NCBI GenBank assembly: GCA_018242605.1
Contig: JAFEBP010000006.1
Location: 62,001 to 126,000 of the forward strand
Origin: Planctomycetota bacterium
GTDB taxonomy: Bacteria > Planctomycetota > Phycisphaerae > Phycisphaerales > UBA1924
Direction of reading: 5' to 3'
Length of the DNA: 64,000 nucleotides
Both the position numbers and the translations under genes were made by a program. Below are positions 33,910 through 43,520 of the stretch, in pieces (position 1 is the stretch's first letter; each line of letters opens with the position of its first letter). Below the pieces are notes generated by a model. It was given only the letters and a program-made list of their open reading frames with translations. It searched no databases and had not been told where the DNA came from.

Positions 33910-36900
33910 GTGTCGGTTGATGCACAGGATCTGATCAAGCGTATTGAAGGCTGTTTTCACGCGGACCGCACGCGCCTGCTCGCGCAGCTGCATCGCCTGA
34001 CTCGCGGCGTTCGTGACGCCCGCAGCGATCCCGCTGCGATCGTGCGGGGCCTGCTGCAGGCCGAGGCACGCGTGGCGGCCCGCAGGGCCCGCATTCCGCG
34101 CCCGGTGTTTCCGCCCGAACTGCCTGTCAGCCAGCGCAAGGACGAGATCGCGAAGGCGATCGCCCAGCACCAGGTGATTGTCGTCTGCGGCGAGACCGGC
34201 TCGGGCAAGACCACGCAGCTTCCCAAGATCTGTCTGGAACTGGGGCGCGGCGTCTTCGGGATGATCGGGCATACGCAGCCGCGGCGGATCGCGGCCCGCA
34301 CCGTGGCGCGGCGCATCGCCGATGAACTGGGCCGGCCCGAGCTCGTGGGATACAAGGTGCGCTTCGGAGACGCCACGGGGCCGGACACGGTGGTCAAGCT
34401 GATGACCGACGGCATCCTGCTCGCCGAGACGCAGGGCGACCGGGCGCTCTCACGCTACGACACGATCATCGTGGACGAAGCGCACGAGCGCAGCCTGAAC
34501 ATCGACTTTCTCCTGGGGTACCTCAAGACGCTCCTGCCCCGGCGCAAGGACCTCAAGGTCATCGTGACTTCCGCGACGATCGACCCGGAGCGGTTCAGCC
34601 GGCACTTTAGCGACTGCCCGATCATCAGCGTGAGCGGCCGCACCTACCCGGTGGAGGTGTTGTACCGGTCACCTCTGGGCGGAGACGAGGACGAACGCGA
34701 CAGCGACTTTGATCGGGCGCTGGTGCAGGCGGTGGACGAGGCCGCGAGCTACGGGGACGGGGACATTCTCGCGTTCTTCAGCGGCGAGCGGGAGATCCGC
34801 GAGGCGGCGGAGGTGCTGCACAAGCACCACGTGCCCGGGGCGCCGCGGGCCACGATCCTGCCGCTGTTCGCGAAACTCTCGAACGACGAGCAGCAGCGGG
34901 TCTTTGAGCCCCACGACCAGCACGAGACGCGCCGGATCATCCTGGCCACCAACGTCGCGGAGACTTCGCTCACGGTCCCGGGGATCCGGTATGTCATTGA
35001 CACGGGCGTTGCACGCATCAATCGATACTCGGCCCGCACCAAGGTGCAGCGGTTGGAAGTGGAGGCGATCTCCAAGGCCTCGGCGGACCAGCGCAAGGGC
35101 CGCTGCGGCCGCGTGGGGCCGGGCGTGTGCATCCGGCTGTATTCGGAGGAGGACTTCACGACCCGACCGCAGTATACCGATCCGGAGATCGTGCGGACGA
35201 ATCTCGCGGCGGTGATCCTGCAGATGGCGGCGCTGCGCCTGGGAAGGGTGGAGGACTTCCCGTTCCTTGATCCGCCGGATTCGCGGCTGGTGAAGGACGG
35301 CTACGACACGCTGATTGAGCTGGGCGCGGTGACGGAAGCGGGCGAACTGACGCCGCTGGGCCGCGACCTGGCGAAGCTGCCCATTGATCCGCGGATCGGG
35401 CGCATGATCCTGGCGGCCAACGCCGAGAACTGCCTGACCGAGGTGCTCATCATCGCGTCGGCGCTGTCGATCCAGGACCCGCGGCACCGGCCCTTTGAGA
35501 AGCAGGACGAGGCGGACGAGGCCCACGCGCCTTTCCGCGATGAACGATCGGACTTTCTTTCGCACCTCATTCTCTGGAACGCGTACCGCACGCAGAAGCG
35601 GCATCTTTCTTCGAGCAAGCTCCGCCGGTGGTGCAAGGAGCATTTTCTGTCGTTCGTGCGGCTCAAGGAGTGGGAGGAGATGCACCACCAGCTCGCGGAC
35701 CTGGCGGGCGGCATGGGGTATCACGCGAATCAGACCAAGGCGTCGCCGGAGGCCATTCATCGCGCCCTGCTGCCGGGCCTGCTCTCGAACATCGGGTTCA
35801 AGGGCGAGCAGGGCGAGTACCTGGGGGCGCGTGGCCTGAAGTTCAACATCTTTCCCGGCTCGGTCATGTTCAAGGCGGGGGCGAAGTGGGTCATGGCCTG
35901 CGAACTGGTGCGCACCACCAAGCTGTACGCGCGCACGCTCGCGCCGATCCCGCCGGACGCCATCGAGCGTGCGGCGACGCACCTGGTCAAGAAGACTCAT
36001 TACGACCCGCACTGGGATGGGCGGGTGGGGCGGGCCATGGTGTTCGAGCGGGTCTTTCTGTTCGGGCTGGAACTGGCGAACAAGCGTCGCGTGCATCTTG
36101 GGGGCGTAGATCCGCAGGAGGCCCGCAAGCTGTTCATTCACCACGCGCTGGTGGAGGGGGATTGCGAGATCGAGGCGCCGTTCCTGTCTCACAACACACG
36201 ATTGGCCTCACGCGTGCGAGAGTTGGAGACCAGGGCGCGGCGGCAGGACCTGCTGATGGACGCCGCGGCGAGATTTGCATTCTACGACCGCACGGTTCCC
36301 AAGGAGGTCTTCGCGGTCGCGGCGTTCGAGCGGTGGCGGCAGGTGGCGTGCCGCGGGAACGACAAGTTCCTGTTCATGTCGATGCAGGACCTGGTGGCGC
36401 CGGGCGCGGAGGTGCCGAACGCGGCTGATTTTCCCGATGAGCTGGACATCGGGGGCATGGTCGTGCCGTTGACGTACGTCTTCAAGGTCGGCGCCGCGGA
36501 TGACGGCATCACGCTGCGCTTGCCGGTGGAGGCTTTGGGCCAGTTGGACGTCAAGCGGATCGAATGGCTGGTGCCCGGCATGGTGGGGGAGAAGGTCGAG
36601 ACGATTCTTCGTGGCCTGCCCAAGGACTTCCGGCGTCTGCTGCCCACGATCGGGGCGTTGGCGGAGAAGGTGACGAGCGAGCTTAAGTTCGGCGCGGGCG
36701 ACCTGCGCGAGGAGATCCGCTCGGGGGTGCGGCGTGCTTCGGCGGTGGATGTGCCGTTGGAGACGCTGCGGTCGGTCGCTCTGCCCGAGCACCTGCTGAT
36801 GCGGCTGGAGATCGTGGATCAGAAGGGTGAGGTGGTGTATCTGGGGCGCGACGTCAACGCGCTGCGTGCCAAGCTCACCCCGCAGCTGCGGTCAACGGCG

Positions 36901-37797
36901 ATGACCAACGCGGATGCCCGCTTCAAGCGAGAGGGGATCAAGACCTGGGATTTCGGCGATCTGCCGGAGAAGATCGAGGTCGAGCGGCTGGGCGTGAAGG
37001 TGGCGGCGTTCCCCGCGCTGGTGGACAACCGCACAAGCGTCGGGCTGAGGTTGTTCGACAGCCCGGGCGAGGCGGCCATCTCCACGCGGGCGGGTGTGCG
37101 GCGGTTGTATGTCCTGGATGTTGCGGAGGATCTGCGGCGACAGACCAGTTACGTCCACAACCTGGAGCGGATGGCCGCGCAGTTCGCGCCGCTGGGTTCG
37201 GTGCAGTCGCTGCGGGGCGCACTCTCGGAGGCGATCGCCGATCGGGCGTTTCTGGACGGGTTGCCGCCGGTCCGTAGTCAGCGTGAGTACTTCGCACGAC
37301 GCGGCGTCGGGCTGGATCGGCTCGGGAGCGCGGTGCGTGAGGTCTGCGATCTCACGGCGGCGATCCTCGCGGGGTACCACGCGGTGACGCTGCAACTGAG
37401 CGGCAAGATACCGGCGGGTTGGACTCCCGCGATCGCGGACATCCGTGATCAGTTGACGCACCTGTTTCCTCCTAACTTCATGGTCGCGTGTCCGTTCGAG
37501 CGGCTGCGGCATTATCCGCGGTACCTGCAGGGGATCGTGGAGCGGCTGCGCAAGCTCCCCGGCGAGGGGCTGAACCGGGACATCCGCCACGCGGCGGAGA
37601 TGGCTCCGCTCTGGCGCGCCGGGTTGGAGTTGGTGCGGCGGCAGCACGAACTGGGGCTGGACCCTGTCAAGGTGGCCGAGTACCGCTGGCAGTGCGAGGA
37701 GATGCGGGTGTCGTTGTTTGCGCAGGAGTTGCGGACGGCGGTGCCTGTCTCGGCCAAGCGGCTTCAGGAACTGTGGACATCGATCGTGAGCCGGTGA
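33910..37797 (+). CDS. hrpA: DEAH-box ATP-dependent RNA helicase HrpA
   Basis: The 1,295-residue protein matches the size of Escherichia coli HrpA (about 1,300). Walker A is GETGSGKTTQ from Gly94; the DEAH box is DEAHERS from Asp189. Other helicase motifs are TSATID, ATNVAETSLTVPGIRYVIDTG and QRKGRCGRVGPG. The HA2/OB-fold region and the long HrpA-specific C-terminal domain (DUF3418-type) follow, with TYPVEVLY and KLTPQLRSTAMTNAD visible. The family unwinds RNA and in some bacteria resolves stalled ribosomes. GTG 33910 is chosen because it gives a normal N-terminus; the upstream open frame overlaps the beta-helix gene antisense-like in another frame. It is not functionally linked to the flagellar genes that follow. 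Confidence 0.95.
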   Translation: MSVDAQDLIKRIEGCFHADRTRLLAQLHRLTRGVRDARSDPAAIVRGLLQAEARVAARRARIPRPVFPPELPVSQRKDEIAKAIAQHQVIVVCGETGSGKTTQLPKICLELGRGVFGMIGHTQPRRIAARTVARRIADELGRPELVGYKVRFGDATGPDTVVKLMTDGILLAETQGDRALSRYDTIIVDEAHERSLNIDFLLGYLKTLLPRRKDLKVIVTSATIDPERFSRHFSDCPIISVSGRTYPVEVLYRSPLGGDEDERDSDFDRALVQAVDEAASYGDGDILAFFSGEREIREAAEVLHKHHVPGAPRATILPLFAKLSNDEQQRVFEPHDQHETRRIILATNVAETSLTVPGIRYVIDTGVARINRYSARTKVQRLEVEAISKASADQRKGRCGRVGPGVCIRLYSEEDFTTRPQYTDPEIVRTNLAAVILQMAALRLGRVEDFPFLDPPDSRLVKDGYDTLIELGAVTEAGELTPLGRDLAKLPIDPRIGRMILAANAENCLTEVLIIASALSIQDPRHRPFEKQDEADEAHAPFRDERSDFLSHLILWNAYRTQKRHLSSSKLRRWCKEHFLSFVRLKEWEEMHHQLADLAGGMGYHANQTKASPEAIHRALLPGLLSNIGFKGEQGEYLGARGLKFNIFPGSVMFKAGAKWVMACELVRTTKLYARTLAPIPPDAIERAATHLVKKTHYDPHWDGRVGRAMVFERVFLFGLELANKRRVHLGGVDPQEARKLFIHHALVEGDCEIEAPFLSHNTRLASRVRELETRARRQDLLMDAAARFAFYDRTVPKEVFAVAAFERWRQVACRGNDKFLFMSMQDLVAPGAEVPNAADFPDELDIGGMVVPLTYVFKVGAADDGITLRLPVEALGQLDVKRIEWLVPGMVGEKVETILRGLPKDFRRLLPTIGALAEKVTSELKFGAGDLREEIRSGVRRASAVDVPLETLRSVALPEHLLMRLEIVDQKGEVVYLGRDVNALRAKLTPQLRSTAMTNADARFKREGIKTWDFGDLPEKIEVERLGVKVAAFPALVDNRTSVGLRLFDSPGEAAISTRAGVRRLYVLDVAEDLRRQTSYVHNLERMAAQFAPLGSVQSLRGALSEAIADRAFLDGLPPVRSQREYFARRGVGLDRLGSAVREVCDLTAAILAGYHAVTLQLSGKIPAGWTPAIADIRDQLTHLFPPNFMVACPFERLRHYPRYLQGIVERLRKLPGEGLNRDIRHAAEMAPLWRAGLELVRRQHELGLDPVKVAEYRWQCEEMRVSLFAQELRTAVPVSAKRLQELWTSIVSR

Positions 37798-37995
37798 AGT
37801 TCACAACGCCCATCGCGGGGATAATGCGATGCGCGCGCACCCCCATCCGTGGTTGATATTGGTTTTAGGACGCGGCGAAGAGTGCGCGATCATGAAGCGG
37901 CTTGCGCGTCTTCACCGATAACAGCCCGGCTTCGCGCAACGTACCGCGAGCGAATCTCCCCATCTCCGGGGAGCGTGCGATTCCCGTCATCAACC

Positions 37996-40488
37996 GTGAG
38001 CGATTCACCGCAACAACCCGCGAATGCCGCAGCCGCTGCGGTGGCGACCCCGGTGGCGCCGCGGTGGCGCGATGTTTGGCAGGCTCCGGTGCTTGCGGTG
38101 TCGGTGGCGGCGCTTGTGGGCGCGATCGCGTACTCGGTGGCGCACAGGCCCAAGCCGGACTACGGCGCGGAGCTGGTGCTGGCGGAGAAGGAAATCGAGG
38201 AAGGCAAGTACAGCGAGGCGCTTGCGACGCTCAATCAGCGGGCGCTGCCGGTGGTGGCCAAGGGCCTGTTCAACGATGAGCAGCGTGCCGAGTTCCACCT
38301 GCTGCGTGCCCGCGCGCTGGTGCTGGGGCAGGAAGAGGCCGGCATCAGCCGGGCTGAGAATCACGAAGCGATCATCGGTGAGTACGCCGCGGCGGAAGGG
38401 CTGCACGCCCAGCTTACGACGCGCGACATCGGCTTTCTCGCGGGCGCTCACCTTTCACTGGGGGATGTGGAAAAGGCGGACGCTGCGATTTTGCGGCTGC
38501 CCGCCGAGGCCGGGGAGCTGCGCCGGGCGCTCCTGAAACGCATCATTCTTGCTACGGCCCAACAGGATCATCCCGATGTTCATCGCGGGCTTGAGTACCT
38601 CGCTCGTCTGGGTTCCGAAAAAGAACTGACCGACGCCGAACGCATCTGGGTGCTGCGCCGCCAGGCGGAGATGCTGGTCGCCGCGGGCGAGATTGAAGAC
38701 GGGGTGACCCGCATCCTGCGCACGCTGCCCCGGCTTGAGAAGGCCGATCCGGTGATGCTCGGGGAGGTGCTGGTGACGTTGGGCGAGGCGTACCTCGCGA
38801 GCGATCAGATCGAGAAGGCGGGAGAGCAACTCGATCGGGCGCTGGGGCTGCTGGGGGATGGCAATGAACTCACGCCGCGGGCGCTACGGCTGCGCGCGGT
38901 GGCCGACCAACGTAAAGGCGGGGATGAGTTGGCCCGGGCGCGTGAGGATTTCCGGCGCGTGGCGGACGATCCGGCTGCGGGCGACGAGGCGGGCCTGGCG
39001 TTGCTGGGGCTGGCCGAGGTGGAATCGGTGCTGGGCAACAACGGCAGCGGCGGCACGATGGAGGTGTCGGCGCAGTGCTACGAGCGGCTGACGGACCTGG
39101 TGCTCAAGCAGTCGGATGCTCCCCGTCGCGGCGCGGTGACGCGTCAGCAGGTGCTGGGGAGTGTGCTGGCGAGGTTCGCGGAGCAGCGCGACAAGGGCGA
39201 TCGCCGCATGGCGATGCGCCTGGCCGAGCTCGCGGGGCAGTTGGACACGGGCAAGCCCACGCCGGCGGTGTTGCTGGCGCTGGCTACGGCGAACGAAGAC
39301 GTGGCGCGGGAGGTGCTGTCGCCTTCCAGCGGCGAGGGCGCGCTGTCGCTCGCGCAGCTTGATCCGGCGACGCAGAAGGAAGCCCGGGCCCTCTTGCTCC
39401 GGGCGGGCGAGTTCTATCGCAAGCACGCGGCGGTGATGGCCCGCGAGGACGCGGCGGTGTACGGTCAATCGCTGTGGAACGCCGCGGACGCGTTCGATCG
39501 CGCGGGCGATCTGGACGCTTCCGTTGCGGCGTTCCAGCAGTTCCAGACGGACTTTCCTTCCGACCAGCGGCAGCCCGAGGCCGCGTTCCGGCTCGCGGAG
39601 GCGTACCGCGCTCGCGGCGACCTGGAACTGGCCGAGAAGCTGTACCGCGAGTTGATCGCGGGGCGGAGCGGGGCCAGCGGGCCGCAGTTGAGCGGTCAGT
39701 TCGCGGACAGCAGCTACGTGCCGCTCGCCAAGACGCTCCTGCTGGACTCAAAGTCGGAGAACGACAAGGAGGCCGAGGGGTTGCTGCTGAGCGTGGTGCG
39801 CGGGGAAGTGGGTGGCACGGCGGCGCCCAACTTCACCGAAGCGCTGCGCGAGCTGGGCGAGCATTACTACCACTCGGGCCAATACGAGCGGGCGATCGAA
39901 CGGTTGGAAGAGCTCGCGGGGCGGGCGGGCGAGGGCGGCGCCTCGAGCGCGGGCGAAACGTACATGCTCGCGGACAGCTACCGGCTTTCCGCCGCGGCGA
40001 TCGCGTCGGCGCTGCGGAGCGCCATGCCCGACGCCCAGCGGGTGGCGCTCGATCAGACCCGGCGCGATCGGTTGGAGCGGGCGGCTCGGTTGTATCAGAC
40101 GGCGATCGCCGCGATGGAAGGCCAGGGGCACCGGACGGCGCTGGATGAGGTGCGGGTGCGAAACGCGGCGTTCTACGTGGGCGACTGCGCGTACGAGTTG
40201 AGGGACTTTGAGAACGCGATCCGCCATTACGACGCGGCGCGGGACAAGTACTCGAAGGACCCGGCCTCGCTGGTGGCGATGGTGCAGATCGTGGCGTGCC
40301 TGCTGGAGCAGGGCAAAGCCGCCGAGGCGGCCACGGCGAACGCGAGGGCGAGGCGGTTCTACGACTCGCTGCCCGAGAGCGTGTGGGACGACCCCACGCT
40401 GCCCATGACCAGAACCCAGTGGGAGGCCTGGCTCACGGCGCAGGCGAGGCTGGCCGGGACAGCCGAAGAGAAGGCCGGGCCGGAGTAG
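37996..40488 (+). CDS. Membrane-anchored tetratricopeptide-repeat protein
   Basis: With the GTG start at 37996 the protein has 830 residues. An Ala-rich N-terminus leads to one membrane segment (residues about 28-47, APVLAVSVAALVGAIAYSVA). The remainder is almost entirely helical pairs of the TPR kind, for example LAEKEIEEGKYSEALATLNQ, LVTLGEAYLASDQIEKAGEQ, FRLAEAYRARGDLELAEKLY and LGEHYYHSGQYERAIERLEE. It is a protein-interaction scaffold; partners are unknown. The open frame extends upstream to 37849, but that part is Arg-rich and unlike the rest, and neither start has a good Shine-Dalgarno, so the start is uncertain. It lies 45 bp upstream of the FlgN-like gene and may belong with the flagellar cluster. 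Confidence 0.8.
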   Translation: MSDSPQQPANAAAAAVATPVAPRWRDVWQAPVLAVSVAALVGAIAYSVAHRPKPDYGAELVLAEKEIEEGKYSEALATLNQRALPVVAKGLFNDEQRAEFHLLRARALVLGQEEAGISRAENHEAIIGEYAAAEGLHAQLTTRDIGFLAGAHLSLGDVEKADAAILRLPAEAGELRRALLKRIILATAQQDHPDVHRGLEYLARLGSEKELTDAERIWVLRRQAEMLVAAGEIEDGVTRILRTLPRLEKADPVMLGEVLVTLGEAYLASDQIEKAGEQLDRALGLLGDGNELTPRALRLRAVADQRKGGDELARAREDFRRVADDPAAGDEAGLALLGLAEVESVLGNNGSGGTMEVSAQCYERLTDLVLKQSDAPRRGAVTRQQVLGSVLARFAEQRDKGDRRMAMRLAELAGQLDTGKPTPAVLLALATANEDVAREVLSPSSGEGALSLAQLDPATQKEARALLLRAGEFYRKHAAVMAREDAAVYGQSLWNAADAFDRAGDLDASVAAFQQFQTDFPSDQRQPEAAFRLAEAYRARGDLELAEKLYRELIAGRSGASGPQLSGQFADSSYVPLAKTLLLDSKSENDKEAEGLLLSVVRGEVGGTAAPNFTEALRELGEHYYHSGQYERAIERLEELAGRAGEGGASSAGETYMLADSYRLSAAAIASALRSAMPDAQRVALDQTRRDRLERAARLYQTAIAAMEGQGHRTALDEVRVRNAAFYVGDCAYELRDFENAIRHYDAARDKYSKDPASLVAMVQIVACLLEQGKAAEAATANARARRFYDSLPESVWDDPTLPMTRTQWEAWLTAQARLAGTAEEKAGPE

Positions 40489-40497
40489 AAGCAGATC

Positions 40498-40520
40498 ACC
40501 CGCGGCGGAGCTTCGCGGGT
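40498..40520 (+). other. Hairpin between the TPR gene and the FlgN-like gene
   Basis: ACCCGCG-gcggagctt-CGCGGGT is a perfect 7-bp stem followed only by TT. It could be a weak terminator separating the TPR gene from the flagellar cluster or simply an intercistronic mRNA structure. Confidence 0.3.
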
Positions 40521-40533
40521 TTGGAGCGTCAGG

Positions 40534-40977
40534 ATGACACGGATTGACAACAACCCCAGCCCGGCCGACGGGACGATCGCGCAGGCCATCGGCGACCACG
40601 GCGTGCTCCTCGAGCAGTTTGCGCAGCTCGGGGATCGGCTGCGGGCATTGATCGAGAACGAGGAGTACGAGGGGCTGCCCACGCTGCTCGATGAGCGCGA
40701 GGCGATGATCGAGCGCGTGCACGCGAGCGTGCGGCGGCTCGCGGGCACCGCGAATGCTGATCCGGCGGGGTACGAGGCGAACCTGCCACAGTTCGACCAG
40801 CTCGACGATCGGCTTGATGCGCTTCTGGACCAGGCTTCGCGGGACGAGGCCATGCTGCGTGCTCGATACGAGCAGATCGGCCGCCGCCTCGCGCAGATCG
40901 CGACGACGCGCCGGGCCGCCAGCGCGTACGCCGGGCCCGCCGCCGGCGCGGCGAAGTTCCAGGATGGTGACGCGTGA
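40534..40977 (+). CDS. FlgN-like flagellar export chaperone (probable)
   Basis: The 147-residue protein is helical and coiled-coil-like, with LLEQFAQLGDRLRALIENEE, an LLDEREAMIERV segment and a second helix LDALLDQASRDEAMLRARYE. The pattern of a long helix, LxxER and a second long helix resembles FlgN, the chaperone that delivers hook-associated proteins to the export gate. FlgN sequences diverge strongly, so the call rests on size, shape and position at the head of the flagellar cluster. GGAG lies 7 bp before the ATG. It overlaps the following kinase gene by 4 bp, so the two are translationally coupled. Confidence 0.6.
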   Translation: MTRIDNNPSPADGTIAQAIGDHGVLLEQFAQLGDRLRALIENEEYEGLPTLLDEREAMIERVHASVRRLAGTANADPAGYEANLPQFDQLDDRLDALLDQASRDEAMLRARYEQIGRRLAQIATTRRAASAYAGPAAGAAKFQDGDA

Positions 40978-41945
40978 GCCGCGTGCCCGCCGAGACCGGT
41001 CGGCTCAAGCCTCCGGCGACGGACGAGGTGGCGGAGTTGCTCCGCGCGGTGACCGAGGCCACTTCGCGTGTCGAGGCGAGCAACACGCGCCTGCAGGAGC
41101 AGGTGGCGAGACTGACGAACGATCTGAACGACGCGAACGTGCAGTTGGAGCGGCAGCGGCGGCTCGCGGCGCTGGGCGAGATGGCCGCGGGCATCGCGCA
41201 CGAGGTCCGCAATCCGCTGGGGTGCGTTCTGCTGTACGCCTCGATGCTGGAGCGGGACCTGGCGGAGCGTCCGGCGGAGAGCGCGATGGCCACCAAGATC
41301 ACGCGGGCGGCCAAGGCCGTAGAGGCGATCGTGACCGACGTGCTCTCCTTCGCGAGAGAGTTGAGGCTCAGGCACGAGGACGTGACGGTCGAGAGCGTCT
41401 TTGATCGGGCGCTGGAGAACTGCAGTCATGACGCGGTGGCGGGGGGGGCGTGGAAGCAGATTCGGATCGAGCGTGCGTACACCGACGCGGCGGACACCGC
41501 GTTTGAAGCCGACCCGGGGCTGCTCACCCAGGCGCTGACCAACCTGATCCGCAACGCGATCGAGGCGATGGCCGAAGCGCCCGGGCGCGAGCACACGCTG
41601 CGGCTGGAGGCGTCGGAGCGGCGCGTCGCCGACGGCACGGGCAGACGGCCGCGGTGCGTCGTGCTCACCGTCCGTGACACCGGGCCTGGGGTGACGCCGG
41701 ACGTGGTGGCGCGGATGTTCAATCCGTTCTTCACGACCCGCGGCACGGGTACCGGGCTGGGGCTGGCGATTGTGCACCGCATTGTGGATGCGCACGGTGG
41801 CCGGGTGAGCGTAACGAACAACGCCAAAGGCCCCGGGGCCGCGGCGGAGATTGTGATTCCATGCTCGGCCGCGGACGCGATCCGCCCCGGGCCGAGTGTG
41901 CAAGGGGCCGACGGCCCCGATTCGTTGAGGGAGAAGGCCGCATGA
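40974..41945 (+). CDS. Sensor histidine kinase, FlrB/FleS-like
   Basis: The 323-residue kinase has no membrane segment. Residues about 20-60 form a coiled coil (NTRLQEQVARLTNDLNDANV). The HisKA domain has GEMAAGIAHEVRNPLG with the phosphorylated His76. The ATPase domain shows NLIRNAIEAM (N box), DTGPGV (G1), FNPFFTTRGTGTGLGLAIV (F and G2). The short cytosolic architecture and coupling to the next gene match FlrB/FleS kinases that control mid-class flagellar genes in gammaproteobacteria. The GTG start overlaps the previous stop, and its stop overlaps the ATG of the response regulator. Confidence 0.88.
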   Translation: MSRVPAETGRLKPPATDEVAELLRAVTEATSRVEASNTRLQEQVARLTNDLNDANVQLERQRRLAALGEMAAGIAHEVRNPLGCVLLYASMLERDLAERPAESAMATKITRAAKAVEAIVTDVLSFARELRLRHEDVTVESVFDRALENCSHDAVAGGAWKQIRIERAYTDAADTAFEADPGLLTQALTNLIRNAIEAMAEAPGREHTLRLEASERRVADGTGRRPRCVVLTVRDTGPGVTPDVVARMFNPFFTTRGTGTGLGLAIVHRIVDAHGGRVSVTNNAKGPGAAAEIVIPCSAADAIRPGPSVQGADGPDSLREKAA

Positions 41946-43447
41946 GAACTGTCCTGGTGGTGGATGACAAGGAAATGCTGCGTGAAGGGGTGTCGGCGAC
42001 GTTGGAGCGGGCCGGGTTCGCGGTGCGGACCGCCGCGGACGGCGTGGCCGCGCTGGAGCAGGTGTCTCGCGAGCGTCCCGACGCGATCGTGACGGATATG
42101 CGGATGCCCGGGATGACCGGGGTGGAACTGCTGGAGCGGGTGCGTCAGATCGATGACGAGCTGCCGGTGGTGCTGATGACGGCCTTCGGGACGATCGAGA
42201 CGGCGGTGCGGGCGATGCGCATGGGCGCGTTCGACTACCTGACCAAGCCGTTCGAGGGCGATGAACTGGTGATCGCGGTGAAGCGGGCGCTGGAGCATCG
42301 CGCTGTGATGCGGGAGAACGCGCTGCTGCGGGCGGCACGCCCGACGGCGACGCCCACCGCGGGCCGCATCGGGCTGGGCCGCCTGATCGGTGAATCCGAC
42401 GGCATGAAGAGGCTGCGCGATTCGGTGGCGGCGCTGGCCGACTCGCAGGGGACCGTGCTCATCACCGGCGAGTCGGGCGTGGGCAAGGAAGTCGTGGCCC
42501 GGGCGGTGCACGAGTGCAGTCCGCGCCGTGAAGGTCCGTTCCTGGCGGTCAACTGCGCGGCGCTCTCGGAATCCCTGCTGGAGAGCGAGTTGTTCGGCCA
42601 CGAGAAGGGCGCGTTCACCGGCGCGGACAAGCTCCGCAAGGGCCGGTTTGAACTCGCGGACGGCGGCACGCTGCTGCTGGATGAAATCAGCGAGATCGGG
42701 CCGGCGATTCAGGCGAAGCTGCTACGCGTCTTGCAGGAGCGGGCGTTCGAGCGGGTGGGCTCAAGCCTGCCGATGGGCGTGGATGTGCGTGTGGTGGGCA
42801 CCAGCAACCGTGATCTGCCCGCGTCGGTCGCGAAGGGCGATTTCCGGCAGGACTTGTTCTTCCGGCTCAACGTGCTGCCAATCCACATTCCGCCGCTGCG
42901 CGAGCGGCGCGAGGATGTGCCGTTGCTCGCCGAGCACTTCGTGCGTGAGATTGCGCGGCGCGAGGGCCGCCCGCCGCTGGCCATTGATGCCGCGGCGCGT
43001 GACGCGCTGGTGGCGTATCACTGGCCGGGGAATGTGCGCGAACTGCAGAACATCTGCGAGCGTGCGGTGGTGCTGAGCGGCCCCAAGAACGCCGCGGGCG
43101 GCACGGGGGTGATCCGTAGAGAGCTCATCGAGGGGTGGCTCAACTCCTCGCTGGCCCCGATCGCTCCGTCGAGCGTGCAGCCGCCGGCGGCAGCACCGGT
43201 GCCGGCCCCGATGATCGCACCGTTGGCGCCGCAGGTGTTCGTCCATGCTCCGCAGCAGTTTGAGCCCAAGGCCATTTCTGAGCCGCGGCCGCTGGAGGAG
43301 TTGGAGCGGGAGGCCATTCTCTCGGCTCTGCAACGCTACCAGGGCCACCGAGTCCGGACGGCGCGGGCGCTGGGCATCGGGGTGCGGACGCTGGGGCTCA
43401 AACTCAAGAAGTGGAAGGGCGAGGGGTTGGTTGCGGAAACCGTGTAA
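41942..43447 (+). CDS. Sigma-54-dependent response regulator, FlrC/FleR-like
   Basis: The 501-residue protein is an NtrC-type activator. The receiver domain has the phosphorylation site Asp52 (VTDMRMPG) and the conserved Lys in YLTKPFEGDEL. The AAA+ domain has Walker A GESGVGKE from Gly176, the sigma-54 contact loop GAFTGA at residues 223-228, LLLDEI for Walker B and FRLNVLPIHIPPLRER. A Pro/Ala-rich linker leads to a Fis-type helix-turn-helix near the C-terminus (RVRTARALGIGVRTLGLKLK). It should activate RNA polymerase carrying sigma-54 when phosphorylated by the coupled kinase. A sigma-54 promoter match lies 40 bp after its stop, before flgB, which supports direct control of the flagellar operon. 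Confidence 0.93.
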   Translation: MRTVLVVDDKEMLREGVSATLERAGFAVRTAADGVAALEQVSRERPDAIVTDMRMPGMTGVELLERVRQIDDELPVVLMTAFGTIETAVRAMRMGAFDYLTKPFEGDELVIAVKRALEHRAVMRENALLRAARPTATPTAGRIGLGRLIGESDGMKRLRDSVAALADSQGTVLITGESGVGKEVVARAVHECSPRREGPFLAVNCAALSESLLESELFGHEKGAFTGADKLRKGRFELADGGTLLLDEISEIGPAIQAKLLRVLQERAFERVGSSLPMGVDVRVVGTSNRDLPASVAKGDFRQDLFFRLNVLPIHIPPLRERREDVPLLAEHFVREIARREGRPPLAIDAAARDALVAYHWPGNVRELQNICERAVVLSGPKNAAGGTGVIRRELIEGWLNSSLAPIAPSSVQPPAAAPVPAPMIAPLAPQVFVHAPQQFEPKAISEPRPLEELEREAILSALQRYQGHRVRTARALGIGVRTLGLKLKKWKGEGLVAETV

Positions 43448-43487
43448 CGTCGTGGATGGATGTCCGGCACGCGGACTCCACACGGCC

Positions 43488-43503
43488 GGGCACGTGGCTT
43501 GCG
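43488..43503 (+). promoter_or_regulatory. Sigma-54 (-24/-12) promoter of flgB
   Basis: The sequence GGGCACG-TGGC-TTGCG matches the consensus TGGCACG-N4-TTGCA at every key position, with the GG and GC elements at the required spacing; only the first and last bases differ. It lies in the 73-bp gap between the sigma-54 activator gene and flgB. The predicted transcript would start near 43514, leaving only about 7 bases before the flgB ATG at 43521. Confidence 0.8.
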
Positions 43504-43520
43504 GAATGGTTGGCTGAACG

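Noticed and set aside
37849..37995. Extended N-terminus of the TPR protein
   Set aside because: The added 49 residues are Arg/Ser/Pro-rich, unlike the rest of the protein, and look like non-coding sequence left open by GC content.
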